DNA from: Pelomonas caseinilytica
Lineage (GTDB): Bacteria > Pseudomonadota > Gammaproteobacteria > Burkholderiales > Burkholderiaceae_C
NCBI RefSeq assembly: GCF_021353235.1
Contig: NZ_JAJTWT010000008.1
Span: 186,001-250,000, forward strand
DNA length: 64,000 nucleotides
Direction: 5' to 3'
Positions 51,242 to 59,696 of this stretch are shown piece after piece (position 1 is the stretch's first letter; every line of letters begins with the position of its first letter). The notes beneath the pieces were generated by a model that saw only the letters and a program-made list of their open reading frames with translations, made no database searches and was not told the DNA's origin. The position numbers and the translations under genes were made by a program.

Positions 51242-52062
51242 TGCATGACCACCGGTGGCGCCGGCTGAGGGCGGTCGTCGGCGGGCGGGGCTGCGCCGTG
51301 CAATTCGTCCTCATGCTGGGCGTACAGGCGCTCCAGCAGCTCGGGCGTGACCTCGGCGGCGGGCCGGTCGAAAAGCAGCCGGCCGTCGCGCAGGCCGAGC
51401 ACGCGCGGGAAGTGCGCCAGCGCGGCATCGACCTGATGCAGCGTCGCGACCAGGGTGACGCCGCGCGCCCCGGCTTCGCGCACCAGCGTGGCGGCGGCGC
51501 GCCGGGCCCGGGCGGGGTCCAGGGCCGAGAGCGGTTCGTCCACCAGCCAGAGGCCGGCCGGCGACACCAGCGCCCGCGCCAGGCCCACGCGCTGGCGCTC
51601 GCCGCCCGAGAGGCGGTCGACCCGCTCGAAGAGCTTGTCGCCCAGCTCGAAGGCCTGCAGCGCCGCGTCGGCCGCCGGGATGTCGGCCGGGTAGACGAGC
51701 GAACGCAGGGCCTTCCACAGGCTCCAGGCCGGCAGCCGGCCCGCGAGCACGGCCGTGACGACCCGTTGCCGCGGTGGCAGCGGCGGCACCTGCGGGACGA
51801 GGATCAACCGCCCGCGCAGCGCCCGCAGTGCGCGGCGCGGCAGGGCCCAGGGCGCGGCGCCGTCCACCGCGATCCGGCCTTGCGATGGCGGGCGTGCGCA
51901 GGCCAGCACCTCCAGCAGCGTGGTCTTGCCGGCGCCCGAGGGGCCGATGACGGCGACCTGCTCGCCGGCCGCGATGTCCAGCGTCAGCGAAGCGAGGGCG
52001 TCGGCGGCGGTGCGGCCGGCCGTGGCGTGGCGGGCGTAAAGGTCTTGCAGCGAAATCTTCAC
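51232..52062 (-). CDS. phnC: PhnC-type ABC transporter ATPase
   Basis: ATPase of a phosphonate-type importer. It has 276 residues. Walker A is GPSGAGKTT, signature LSGGERQRVGLARAL, Walker B LWLVDEPLSALD and the His switch VATLHQ. The PhnC-like insert VLAGRLPAWSLWKALRSLVYP is visible. The start is GTG 52062, giving MKISLQDLYARH. No ATG is in frame before the domain. The gene begins 10 bases after the senA stop and overlaps the first permease gene by 10 bases, so it sits firmly in the senA transcript. No phnD homologue is nearby. Confidence 0.91.
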   Translation of the reverse strand: MKISLQDLYARHATAGRTAADALASLTLDIAAGEQVAVIGPSGAGKTTLLEVLACARPPSQGRIAVDGAAPWALPRRALRALRGRLILVPQVPPLPPRQRVVTAVLAGRLPAWSLWKALRSLVYPADIPAADAALQAFELGDKLFERVDRLSGGERQRVGLARALVSPAGLWLVDEPLSALDPARARRAAATLVREAGARGVTLVATLHQVDAALAHFPRVLGLRDGRLLFDRPAAEVTPELLERLYAQHEDELHGAAPPADDRPQPAPPVVMQCR

Positions 52063-52072
52063 CGGCGCGACT

Positions 52073-53296
52073 CTATCCGGCCGAGCAGCTGCGCAAGCCA
52101 GCGGGCACGTCGTTGCGGCCCGCGGGGAAGAAGTTGCGGTAGCGCGGATGGCGCATCCGCGGCTGCGTGCAGTGCGAGGCGCCGCGCAGCACCGGGCGGC
52201 CATCGAACCATGGCGCCGAATAGTCGCGGTAGGGATGAGGCCTGAAGCCGTCGAAGGGCGAGAAGGGGCTGGCCGTCCACTCCCACACGTCGGCCCAGCG
52301 GAAGGCCTCGGGCCGCGAGCAGGCGGCTGCTTCCCACTCGGCTTCGGTGGGCAGGCGGCGGCCGGCCCAGGCGCACCAGGCCTCGGCTTCGTGCCGGCTC
52401 AGATTGACCGCGGCCTCGGCCAACTCCAGCGGCTGCCAGAGGCCGTGCCGCCAGGCCAGCCAGACTTTGCCGTCGCGGCGCAGATGGCGCGGGCCACACT
52501 CGGCCCGGGCGCGGCGCCAGCGCCAGCCTTCGGCGGTCCACCACTGCGGCTGCCCATAACCGCCGGCTTCGACGAAAGGCAGGTACTCGGCCCAGCGCAG
52601 GGCCTGGGCGTCGATGCCGAAGGGGCGCAGCGCCACCTCGTGGGCGGGCAGTTCGTTGTCGAAGGCGAAGCCGGCGCCGGCCGGGCTGCCCAGCCGCCAG
52701 GTGCCGACGTCGATCTCCAGGCACCCCGGCGGTTCGGGCAGGCGCCGTGGCTGCCAGCGCGGGTCGGCGATGGGCACGCCCAGGCCGCGGGCCATGTACA
52801 GGGCCGCCTCGTGATGCATGTCCTCGTGCAGCAGCGCGAGGCGGAAGGCGTAGAGGGCGTCGTCGCCGTCGCCGGCGCTGGCCAGCAGTTGCAGGGTCAG
52901 GGCGAGTTGGCGGTCGAGGTCTCCGCGGGTGGCGCCGGCATCGGGCAGCGGCAGTTGCCAGCGGCTGTCGTGGGGGACGCGGCTGGAGTCGTAGAGCGCA
53001 TCCGCGCCCGGCCTGAGCGGCGCCGTGCGCGGCGCGTCGGCCGAGGCCCGGTCCCCGAGGGCGCGCTCGGGGTTGCGGGCGATCCAGAACTCCTGGAACC
53101 AGCCGATGTGGCCCAGCTCCCACAGCGGCGGATTCAACTCGGCGAGCAGCGGCACGGCCAGGCCGGGCAGGGCCCGCTCGCAGGCGGCGAAGGTGGCCAG
53201 GGTGTCCGCGCGACTGGCCGCCAGGGCCGCGGCGAGCGCCGAGGGTCCACCCTGGCGCGCCCCGGTCGCCTCGGCCGCTACGCTTGCTGGGTGCAT
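52073..53296 (-). CDS. senA: Selenoneine synthase SenA (EgtB-like, SUMF1 fold)
   Basis: Predicted nonheme-iron enzyme joining a selenosugar to trimethylhistidine in selenoneine synthesis. It has 407 residues. The DinB-like N-terminal half carries likely iron ligands H63 (LWELGHIGWFQE), H157 and H161 in HEDMHHEA. The C-terminal FGE-sulfatase (SUMF1) domain has LPTEAEWEAAA, VWEWTASPFSPF, VLRGASHC and RNFFPAGRND. The same fold occurs in EgtB of ergothioneine synthesis. The choice of SenA rests on adjacent senB and selD. A good AGGGA site precedes ATG 53296. It is followed after 10 bases by a phosphonate-type ABC operon. Confidence 0.86.
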   Translation of the reverse strand: MHPASVAAEATGARQGGPSALAAALAASRADTLATFAACERALPGLAVPLLAELNPPLWELGHIGWFQEFWIARNPERALGDRASADAPRTAPLRPGADALYDSSRVPHDSRWQLPLPDAGATRGDLDRQLALTLQLLASAGDGDDALYAFRLALLHEDMHHEAALYMARGLGVPIADPRWQPRRLPEPPGCLEIDVGTWRLGSPAGAGFAFDNELPAHEVALRPFGIDAQALRWAEYLPFVEAGGYGQPQWWTAEGWRWRRARAECGPRHLRRDGKVWLAWRHGLWQPLELAEAAVNLSRHEAEAWCAWAGRRLPTEAEWEAAACSRPEAFRWADVWEWTASPFSPFDGFRPHPYRDYSAPWFDGRPVLRGASHCTQPRMRHPRYRNFFPAGRNDVPAGLRSCSAG

Positions 53297-54262
53297 CGTC
53301 AATCCCTGGTCATCGTGACGCCGGCCCTGGCGTCGGCCAACAACGGCAACTGGCAGACCGCCCACCGCTGGGCCGGCTTGCTGGGGCCAGCTTATCGCGT
53401 CCGCCTGGCCCAGGCGTGGACCGATGGCGACGAGGCCATGCTGATCGCCCTGCATGCGCGCCGCTCGGCGGCCTCCATCGCGGCCTGGCGCGTCGCGCAT
53501 CCGGCGCGGCCCATCGTCCTCGTGCTGACGGGTACCGACCTCTACCGCGACATCCACACGGACGCCGCCGCCCGGCGCTCGCTGGACCTGGCAGACGCCC
53601 TGGTCGTGCTCAACGAGCTCGGCGCGCGAGCGCTGCCCGAGGCGTGCCGCGCCAAGGCGAGGGTGGTGCTGCAGTCCTGCCCGGCGCGGGCGCCGCTGGC
53701 CCGCACGCCGAGGCACCTGCGGGCGTTGATGGTCGGCCATCTGCGCGACGAGAAGGACCCGCGCACCTACTGGCGCGCCGTGCGCCGCCTGTCGGGACGG
53801 GCCGATCTGCGCTTCGACCACGTTGGGGAGGCTCTGGACCCGGCTCTCGGCGCCGAGGCGGCGGCGCTGGCGGCGGCGCTGCCGGGCTTTCGCTGGCTGG
53901 GCAGCCTGCCGCATGAAGCGTGCAGGCGGCGCATCCAGGCGGCCCATGTGCTGGTGCAGCCCAGCGTCATGGAGGGCGGTGCGCACACCGTCATCGAGGC
54001 CGTGCGCAGCGGCACGCCGGTCCTCGCCTCGCGCATCGACGGCAACCTCGGCCTGCTTGGCGAGGGCTACGAGGGCGTCTTCGAGCCGGGCGACGACGCG
54101 GCGCTGGCCGCCCTGCTGGCCCGCGCCCGCGACGAAGCCGATATGCTTCCCCGCCTGGCCGCCCAGCTGGCCCTGCGTGCCGACCTCTTCGCCCCGCAGG
54201 CCGAAAGGGAGGCGCTCCACCGCCTTGTCGGCGCGCTCCTGGCGCGCCCCTCCGACCGATGA
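53291..54262 (+). CDS. senB: Selenosugar synthase SenB (glycosyltransferase)
   Basis: Predicted GT-B glycosyltransferase that uses selenophosphate and a UDP-sugar to form a selenosugar for selenoneine. It has 323 residues. Family marks are VIVTPALASANNGNWQTAHR at the N-terminus, VLTGTDLYRDI near residue 80, LMVGHLRDEKDPRTYWRAV near 145, and the C-terminal donor site HVLVQPSVMEGGAHTVIEAV. The start is GTG 53291, which overlaps the divergent senA start by 6 bases; no other start fits the conserved N-terminus. It overlaps selD by 4 bases (ATGA), so supply of selenophosphate is coupled to its use. Confidence 0.86.
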   Translation: MHRQSLVIVTPALASANNGNWQTAHRWAGLLGPAYRVRLAQAWTDGDEAMLIALHARRSAASIAAWRVAHPARPIVLVLTGTDLYRDIHTDAAARRSLDLADALVVLNELGARALPEACRAKARVVLQSCPARAPLARTPRHLRALMVGHLRDEKDPRTYWRAVRRLSGRADLRFDHVGEALDPALGAEAAALAAALPGFRWLGSLPHEACRRRIQAAHVLVQPSVMEGGAHTVIEAVRSGTPVLASRIDGNLGLLGEGYEGVFEPGDDAALAALLARARDEADMLPRLAAQLALRADLFAPQAEREALHRLVGALLARPSDR

Positions 54263-55341
54263 ACGCACCCACCTCCGCCGCTTCGCCCGCGCCCGCCGCC
54301 GAACCCCGCCTGACCTCGCTGTCCCACGGAGGTGGCTGCGGCTGCAAGATCGCCCCGGGCGTGCTGTCCGAGATCCTCAAGGGCACGACGGCGATGCCGG
54401 TGCCCAAGGAACTGCTGGTCGGCATCGAGACCTCCGACGACGCCGCCGTCTACCAGCTCAACGACGAGCAGGCCCTGATCGCGACGACGGACTTCTTCAT
54501 GCCCATCGTCGACGACCCCTTCGACTTCGGCCGCATCGCCGCCACCAACGCGATCAGCGACGTCTATGCCATGGGCGGCCGGCCCATCCTGGCGCTGGCC
54601 CTCGTGGGCATGCCCATCAACGTGCTGTCGACCCAGACCATCGGCCGCGTGCTGGAAGGCGGGGCGTCGGTCTGCCGTGCCGCCGGCATCCCGATCGCGG
54701 GCGGGCACACCATCGACTCGGTCGAGGCCATCTACGGCCTGGTGGCCCTGGGCCTGGTGCATCCCAAGCGGGTCAAGCGCAATGCCGACGCCCGTGCCGG
54801 CGACGTGCTGGTACTGGGCAAGCCGCTCGGAGTCGGCGTCATGAGCGCGGCGCTGAAGAAGGAGCAGCTCGGCGCCGAGGGCTATGCCCGGATGGTCGAG
54901 ACGACGACGCGGCTGAACACCCCCGGGCCCGACCTGGCGGCCCTGCCGGGCGTGCACGCCCTGACCGACGTGACGGGCTTCGGCCTCGCCGGCCATGCGC
55001 TGGAGCTGGCGCGGGGGGCGGGCTGCACGGTCGAGATCGACTGGCCCTCGGTGCCGCTGCTGCCGGGCGTGCGCGAGCTGGCCCAGCGAGGCTTCGTCAC
55101 CGGAGCCTCAGGGCGCAACTGGGCGGGCTATGGCGCCGAGGTGGCGCTACCGGCCGGCTTCGCGGCAGAGGACCGGGCGCTGCTGACCGACCCGCAGACC
55201 AGCGGCGGGCTGCTCGTCTCCTGCGAGCCGCAGGCGGTGGACGCGGTGCTGGCCGTCTTCGCGGCGCATGGGTTCGAGGTGGCGGGGGTGGTGGGGCGGG
55301 TGGTGGGCGCTGGGGAGAGGGCTTTGAGGGTGGTGGGATGA
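54259..55341 (+). CDS. selD: Selenophosphate synthetase (SelD/SenC)
   Basis: Makes selenophosphate from selenide and ATP, the donor for all known selenium biosynthesis. It has 360 residues. The active-site motif is HGGGCGCK (23-30) with C27, here a plain cysteine rather than selenocysteine, and K30. Other parts are DDAAVYQLNDEQALIATTDFF, FGRIAATNAISDVYAMGG, AGGHTIDSVEAIYG, DVTGFGLAGHALE and DPQTSGGLLVS. The gene starts inside the senB stop. No selA, selB, tRNA-Sec or mnmH gene is in the window, in line with a dedicated SenC role here. Confidence 0.96.
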   Translation: MNAPTSAASPAPAAEPRLTSLSHGGGCGCKIAPGVLSEILKGTTAMPVPKELLVGIETSDDAAVYQLNDEQALIATTDFFMPIVDDPFDFGRIAATNAISDVYAMGGRPILALALVGMPINVLSTQTIGRVLEGGASVCRAAGIPIAGGHTIDSVEAIYGLVALGLVHPKRVKRNADARAGDVLVLGKPLGVGVMSAALKKEQLGAEGYARMVETTTRLNTPGPDLAALPGVHALTDVTGFGLAGHALELARGAGCTVEIDWPSVPLLPGVRELAQRGFVTGASGRNWAGYGAEVALPAGFAAEDRALLTDPQTSGGLLVSCEPQAVDAVLAVFAAHGFEVAGVVGRVVGAGERALRVVG

Positions 55342-55432
55342 GTTTTCTTTGGGAGGCTGATCGGGTTGGGTTGCTTTTGCTGGGAGCCTATTGACTCGGT
55401 GCACCGTGCCGGGAGTTCGCCCCGGCGGGCGA

Positions 55433-55460
55433 CCTACTTTTTGTCCCGACAAAAAGTAGG
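55433..55460. terminator. Strong hairpin in left arm of element
   Basis: CCTACTTTTTGTC (55433-55445) pairs perfectly with GACAAAAAGTAGG (55448-55460) with only CC between. It is 92 bases after the selD stop. Bidirectional transcription end is likely for selD on the plus strand. Confidence 0.6.
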
Positions 55461-55916
55461 CAAAAAACGGCCCCTGCAAAACCGCCCACCCGCGATGCGG
55501 GTGGGTGCCCTGCGATGCTCGAACTCCGAGGCCAGCGCCAAACTCCCTTCGCTCACTGCGTTCGCTACGGTCAGACAGTGGCGCTGAGTCAGTTGTTGAA
55601 GCGCGCTGCGCGCGCGCCTCGGAGTCCTGCGCTTCTCGGCGGTTTAGAAGGGGAGAGCCGGAACAGCCAACAGCGAACAGCCGGAACGCCAATCGCGGAG
55701 GCCGTGCCTCCGAGGCATTTCGTCTTACCCCCTTGAGCGCCGCCGAGCAGCGCAAGGCCTTGAGGGCGCGAGCGAAGCTCGCTTCAACTTCTGACTTCGC
55801 GCGGTTGTCTGAGCGCAGCGTAGCGAAGCGAGTTCCGCGCGAGCCCTCGAGGCCTGAGCAGCGCAGGGAACCCCACCGCGAAGCGGTGGGGCGGCGCGGT
55901 CGGGGGGAGCTCTTTG

Positions 55917-55944
55917 CCTACTTTCTGGCGGACCAGAAAGTAGG
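55917..55944. terminator. Strong hairpin in right arm of element
   Basis: CCTACTTTCTGG (55917-55928) pairs perfectly with CCAGAAAGTAGG (55933-55944) around CGGA. It is the mirror of the hairpin at 55433 and could end transcription of mshL on the minus strand. Confidence 0.6.
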
Positions 55945-56029
55945 TCGCCCGCGGGGGCGAAATCCCCGCACGGTGCAACGACCGATAAGGCTCACCGCAA
56001 AGGCAACCTCCGCATCCCCAGAGTACCGC

Positions 56030-57832
56030 CTACTTCGGCTTCACCTCACCCGTCCCATCCACCCGGATCACCCGCCTCGACCGGCTCTCCGTGTCGTCCA
56101 GCGACTCGCTGACCAGCCGGTTGTGCTGCTCCCAGTCCTCCGCGCTGCGGATGATGCTGGGCTTGATCAGCACCACCAGCTCGCGCTTGCGGCCGTTGTT
56201 GGCGCGGTTGCCGAAGAGCATGGAGGTCAGCGGGTTGCTGTCCGCCCCGGGCAGGCCCGAGCCGCGGCGGGTGGCTTCCATCTGCATCAGGCCGCCGATG
56301 GCGACGATCTGGCCGTCGGGGATGCGCACCACCGTGTCGGTCTCGTTGACGCTGGCGCTGGCCAGCGGCAGCCGGAAGTTGCCGACCGAACCGAGGTCGA
56401 CTTGCTTGACCTTCTCGGTGACGTTGGACACCGACGGGTGGATGTGCAGCGTGATGGTGTCGGCGCCGTCGATCTGCGGCGTCACGTCCAGCGCGATGCC
56501 GCTGAAGAAGGGAGTCAGCGTCAGTGTCGGGATCTGGTTGACCGTACCGGTGCTGCCCGTGGTGGAGGTGCCGCTGGTGGTGTTGCTGCCGCTGATGCCG
56601 GTGATGAAGTAGTCGTCGGTGCCGACCTTGAGCACGGCCTTCTGGTTGTTCAGCGTGGCGATGCGGGGGCTGGAGAGGATCTGCGTGTCACCGTGGCTCT
56701 CGATGAAGCTCAGCAGCGCCTGGAAGCCGCCCCGCGACAGCGCCAGGCCGAAGGTGCCACCGCCCGCCGAGGGCAGGGGGATGAGGTCCTGCCAGGCGGG
56801 GCTCTGCGTGCCGCTGGACAGCGTCGGCAGGCCGCGGGCGTTGCTGACCAGCGGGTTGATGATGGAGGTGACGCCGCTCGGGATGGAGGGGTTGGCGCTC
56901 GTCTGGCCGATGGCGCCGCGGTCGCCGATGCGCGACCAGTCGATGCCGCTTTGGTAGCCCTCGCGCAGCTCGACCTCGACGATCTTGGCCTCGAGCATGA
57001 CCTGGCGCTCCACGGCCGTGCGCGTGGCCTTGAGCCAGGCTTCGACGTGGCGCAACTCCTCGGGCATGGCGCGCACGGCGACGGTGCCGCTTTGCGGGCT
57101 GGTGATGACGGTGCGCCCTTCGCCGTTGCCCACCAGGGCCTTCAGCGCCGTGGTCATCTCGCCCCAGAAGTCGCTGGCGACCCGGGTGCTGAGCTGGCTG
57201 CTTTCCTGCTGCAGCACGGTGTTGGCGCTGCCGCTGCCGGTATTGCCTGCGACCGGCGTGGTGCCGCTGCCGGTGCCGCTCTGGCTGCTGACCGGCGCGG
57301 CGCCGGAACTCACGCGCACTTCGCTGCGGCCGTTGCGCTGCAGGGCCAGGACATTGAGGGTGAAGACGCGGGTCTGCAGCGTGGGCGGGAAGACGGTGAT
57401 GCGGCGGCCGTCGATGGCGTAGTCGAAGCCGTAGACCTCGCGGATGGCGTCGAGCGACTCGCGCAGGGTGACGCCCTTGAGGGTGACCGACAGCGTGCCG
57501 GAGACGCTGGGATGGACCAGCATGCTGTAGCGCGTGTCGCTGACCAGGGAGAGGAAGACGTCCCGCGCGTTGGCGCCGTTGACGATGAGGTCGAAGCGCG
57601 GCTCGGGCGGCAGCGCCGGGGCCGGCGCGGGCGGGGGCTCCGGCACGGCCTCGGCGGCGGCGGCCGGCGAGGAGGCGGCGCGGCCCGGCGCGGCGGCGCG
57701 CTGAGCCTGCAGCTCCTCGCGCAGGGACTGGCTGGGCTGGGCCACTTGCAGGGGCTTGTCCGCGCAGGCGGCCAGCAGCGCGGCGACGGCGCACGCGAGC
57801 AGGCGCGGAGCGGGGATGACGGTGGCCTTCAT
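56030..57832 (-). CDS. mshL: MSHA-type pilus secretin MshL
   Basis: Outer-membrane secretin through which an MSHA-type type IV pilus passes. It has 600 residues. The signal peptide ends in a lipobox (AALLAACADK, Cys at 23), then an Ala/Pro-rich linker. A secretin N domain follows (FDLIVNGANARDVFLSLVSDT). The C-terminal secretin core has ERQVMLEAKIVEVELREGYQSGIDW, GDTQILSSPRIATLNNQKAVLKVG, PQIDGADTITLHIHPSVS and TVVRIPDGQIVAIGGLMQ. The start at 57832 overlaps mshK by 4 bases. Last gene of the msh run, followed by the inverted element. Confidence 0.9.
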   Translation of the reverse strand: MKATVIPAPRLLACAVAALLAACADKPLQVAQPSQSLREELQAQRAAAPGRAASSPAAAAEAVPEPPPAPAPALPPEPRFDLIVNGANARDVFLSLVSDTRYSMLVHPSVSGTLSVTLKGVTLRESLDAIREVYGFDYAIDGRRITVFPPTLQTRVFTLNVLALQRNGRSEVRVSSGAAPVSSQSGTGSGTTPVAGNTGSGSANTVLQQESSQLSTRVASDFWGEMTTALKALVGNGEGRTVITSPQSGTVAVRAMPEELRHVEAWLKATRTAVERQVMLEAKIVEVELREGYQSGIDWSRIGDRGAIGQTSANPSIPSGVTSIINPLVSNARGLPTLSSGTQSPAWQDLIPLPSAGGGTFGLALSRGGFQALLSFIESHGDTQILSSPRIATLNNQKAVLKVGTDDYFITGISGSNTTSGTSTTGSTGTVNQIPTLTLTPFFSGIALDVTPQIDGADTITLHIHPSVSNVTEKVKQVDLGSVGNFRLPLASASVNETDTVVRIPDGQIVAIGGLMQMEATRRGSGLPGADSNPLTSMLFGNRANNGRKRELVVLIKPSIIRSAEDWEQHNRLVSESLDDTESRSRRVIRVDGTGEVKPK

Positions 57833-58242
57833 GGCTTCTCCTTGGAATGCTTGGCGCCCGACGCGGACCTGGCCGGGGAGGCCGGCACGCGTTTCTCGAC
57901 GCCGGCATAGAGCGGTTCGCGGCGGACCTGGCCGGCCTCGCGCAGCCACACGGCCTGCTCGGTGATGCGTTCGATGCGTGCGCCGTCGAGCTGCTCGCCC
58001 ACGCCGTAGCGGCGGCCGCGCTGCACGACATAGCCGCGGCCATTGGCGAAGACGACCTGGCGGATGGCGGTGTCGGCCTCGGGGGCGGATGCCGCCGAGG
58101 CGGCCGAGGCCGCGGCCATGGCGCTGCGCAACGCGGGCGGCCAGGCGGTGGGGTCGCGCGCCGGCTCGTTGGCGGCGCGGACGGGGCAGGCAGCGCACAG
58201 CAGGGCGGCGGCCCAGGCAGCGGCGGTCGTCGCGAGTTTCAT
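57829..58242 (-). CDS. mshK: MshK-like pilus biogenesis protein
   Basis: Small exported protein, 137 residues, with signal peptide MKLATTAAAWAAALLCAACP. The core IRQVVFANGRGYVVQRGRRYGVGEQLDGARIERITEQAVWLR resembles the MshK/GspC-like periplasmic fold that aids the secretin. The tail is Lys/Ser-rich. It overlaps mshJ and mshL by 4 bases each. The call depends on position between MshJ and MshL as much as on sequence. Confidence 0.75.
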   Translation of the reverse strand: MKLATTAAAWAAALLCAACPVRAANEPARDPTAWPPALRSAMAAASAASAASAPEADTAIRQVVFANGRGYVVQRGRRYGVGEQLDGARIERITEQAVWLREAGQVRREPLYAGVEKRVPASPARSASGAKHSKEKP

Positions 58243-58955
58243 GGCTGGATCTTGAGCAGGAAGAGCTGGGCCACGAGGCGCGGCGGCTCGCCGGGACCGG
58301 TGGCGGTCAGGTGCATCTCGCCCCAGCGCAGCCCGGGCAGCTCGGCCTCCAGGCTTTGCAGGTAGCGCTGCATCTCGCGGTAGCCGCCCTGCACCTGCAG
58401 CTCCACGCCCTGCCAGCTCATGCCCGGCATGCCGGTGGGCGGGGGCCGCGGGCCGGTCGGCGCGGAGGCCGTGGCGGGCAGGGCGACGGAGGTGTCGTCC
58501 AGCAGAGTGAGCCGTTCCAGCACGAGGCCGGGCTGCTGGGCGAGCAGCCGCTGCAGCACGGTGGGCAGGCCTTCGCCGGCGCTGGCCGTGGCGGCCTGGC
58601 GCAGCTCGGCGTCGAGCTGGCTGCGCTCGGCCTGCGCCTCGTCCAACTGGCGGCGCAGGGCGGCGGCCGGCTCGCTGCCGCTGCGGCTGACGGCGACGAA
58701 CTGCTCGCGCAACTGGGCCAGCTCGGCGGCCTGGCGGGCCTGCGCCTCGCTGCGCTGACGTGCGCGACCCGACAGGGGCGAGAGCACCAGGGTGTCGAAC
58801 AAGGCGGCCAGGACGGCGACGATGCTGAGGAAGAGGATGACGCGCTCACGCAGGCTCAGGGCGTCGATGCGCTTGGCCTGGCGCTCCCAGCGCCGCTGCA
58901 GCGGCGCCAGGCGCCGGCGCAGCAGGGCGAGGTCGATCCGCGTCTGCGCCTTCAT
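58239..58955 (-). CDS. mshJ: MshJ-like inner membrane protein
   Basis: Bitopic inner-membrane protein of the pilus platform (PilO/GspM type). It has 238 residues. A cytoplasmic basic start (TRIDLALLRRRLAPLQRRWERQ) is followed by one membrane helix ERVILFLSIVAVLAALFDTLVLSPL, a coiled coil (about 65-125) and a periplasmic part with WQGVELQVQGGYREMQRYLQSLEAELPGLRW. It overlaps both neighbours by 4 bases. Confidence 0.8.
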   Translation of the reverse strand: MKAQTRIDLALLRRRLAPLQRRWERQAKRIDALSLRERVILFLSIVAVLAALFDTLVLSPLSGRARQRSEAQARQAAELAQLREQFVAVSRSGSEPAAALRRQLDEAQAERSQLDAELRQAATASAGEGLPTVLQRLLAQQPGLVLERLTLLDDTSVALPATASAPTGPRPPPTGMPGMSWQGVELQVQGGYREMQRYLQSLEAELPGLRWGEMHLTATGPGEPPRLVAQLFLLKIQP

Positions 58956-59638
58956 CGCACGGCTCCGGAGGCGGCGCTGGCGGGCTGGGCCGGCGCACTG
59001 ACGACGCGGAAAGACCAGACCGGCAGGGGTATGGCCGGCTGGGCGCCGGTACGCGGCAGCAGCGGCTGGGTGGTGGACTCGGTGCCTGGCGTGCCCAGGC
59101 GCTCGACGCGCAGGGCCGACAGCTGTTGATCGGCCAGCAGCGGGTGGGCGGCGATGCGGCCCAGCCAGGGGCGCAGCACGGCCGTGTCCAGCGCGCCGCC
59201 GACGAGTTCGAGGCGGCCGGGTGCGTAGCGCAGCTCGCTGAGCCAGGCGGCGTCCGGCAGGGTGCGGGCCACCAGGGCGAGCAGGTCGGAATGGCGTTGC
59301 CCGTCGCGCCCACCGGCCTGTGCGCCCAGGGCCTGCAGCAGGGCGCGCCGTTCGGCATTGCCGGCCGCGAGCGGCAGCAGCTGTTGCTGGACCGCGGCGG
59401 CGTCCAGCGGCGGAGGCAGGGTGGCGCGGGCGGCGGCCAGGGACTGCCGCTCGACGGCGTAGTTGGCCATCAGGACCTGGTGCTCGGCCTCGGCGTGCCG
59501 GTCGCGTTGCTGCAGCCAGAGCGCGGCGACGAGGCCCACCGCCAGCGACAGCCCGGTGGCATGCAGCAGCGTCAGCGCCGAGAAATAGCGCTTCGGTGCC
59601 AGCAGGATGGGCGTCAGGAGGTTGATCTGCTGCGGCAT
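58952..59638 (-). CDS. PilN/MshI2-like fimbrial assembly protein
   Basis: Bitopic inner-membrane protein of the PilN type. It has 228 residues. The N-terminus MPQQINLLTPILLAPKRYFS is the PilN mark (INLLP-like), followed by membrane helix ATGLSLAVGLVAALWLQQRD and a periplasmic coil. The C-terminal part WLSELRYAPGRLELVGGALD is typical of these proteins. It starts 58 bases after the mshI-like gene and overlaps mshJ by 4 bases. Confidence 0.8.
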   Translation of the reverse strand: MPQQINLLTPILLAPKRYFSALTLLHATGLSLAVGLVAALWLQQRDRHAEAEHQVLMANYAVERQSLAAARATLPPPLDAAAVQQQLLPLAAGNAERRALLQALGAQAGGRDGQRHSDLLALVARTLPDAAWLSELRYAPGRLELVGGALDTAVLRPWLGRIAAHPLLADQQLSALRVERLGTPGTESTTQPLLPRTGAQPAIPLPVWSFRVVSAPAQPASAASGAVR

Positions 59639-59696
59639 CAGCGCATCCGGAGGGCGTCGCGGCGCCGGCAGCGTGGAGGAGTCGGGGACGGCATGC

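Larger units (their letters stand above)
55369..56008. repeat. Long inverted duplication element (about 640 bases)
   Basis: The gap between convergent selD and mshL is filled by two imperfect mirror arms, 55369-55654 and 55728-56008, around a 73-base spacer. The outer ends match (GGTTGCTTTTGC with GCAAAGGCAACC). Inward, each arm carries an ACCGTGC motif, a hairpin with CCTACTTT arms (55433-55460 and 55917-55944), and a CCCACC(G/C) hairpin. GAAGCG/CGCTTC-rich segments and a C4-5TTGAG/GAAGGGG edge follow. The spacer has two AGCCGGAAC repeats and a perfect CGGAGGC-CGT-GCCTCCG hairpin. No gene is seen in it. It probably acts as a two-way terminator; transposition history is unknown. Confidence 0.85.

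Noticed and set aside
52148-53290. Plus-strand frame that would extend senB upstream by about 380 residues
   Set aside because: That frame lies opposite senA, is low complexity, and the conserved SenB N-terminus begins at the GTG at 53291.
53297-54268. Minus-strand extension of senA across senB
   Set aside because: No SUMF1 or EgtB-like content; senA starts at the ATG at 53296 with a clear ribosome site.
55505-57910. 801-codon plus-strand frame starting in the repeat element
   Set aside because: It runs antisense to mshL and through the inverted repeat; no domain is seen and it has no ribosome site.
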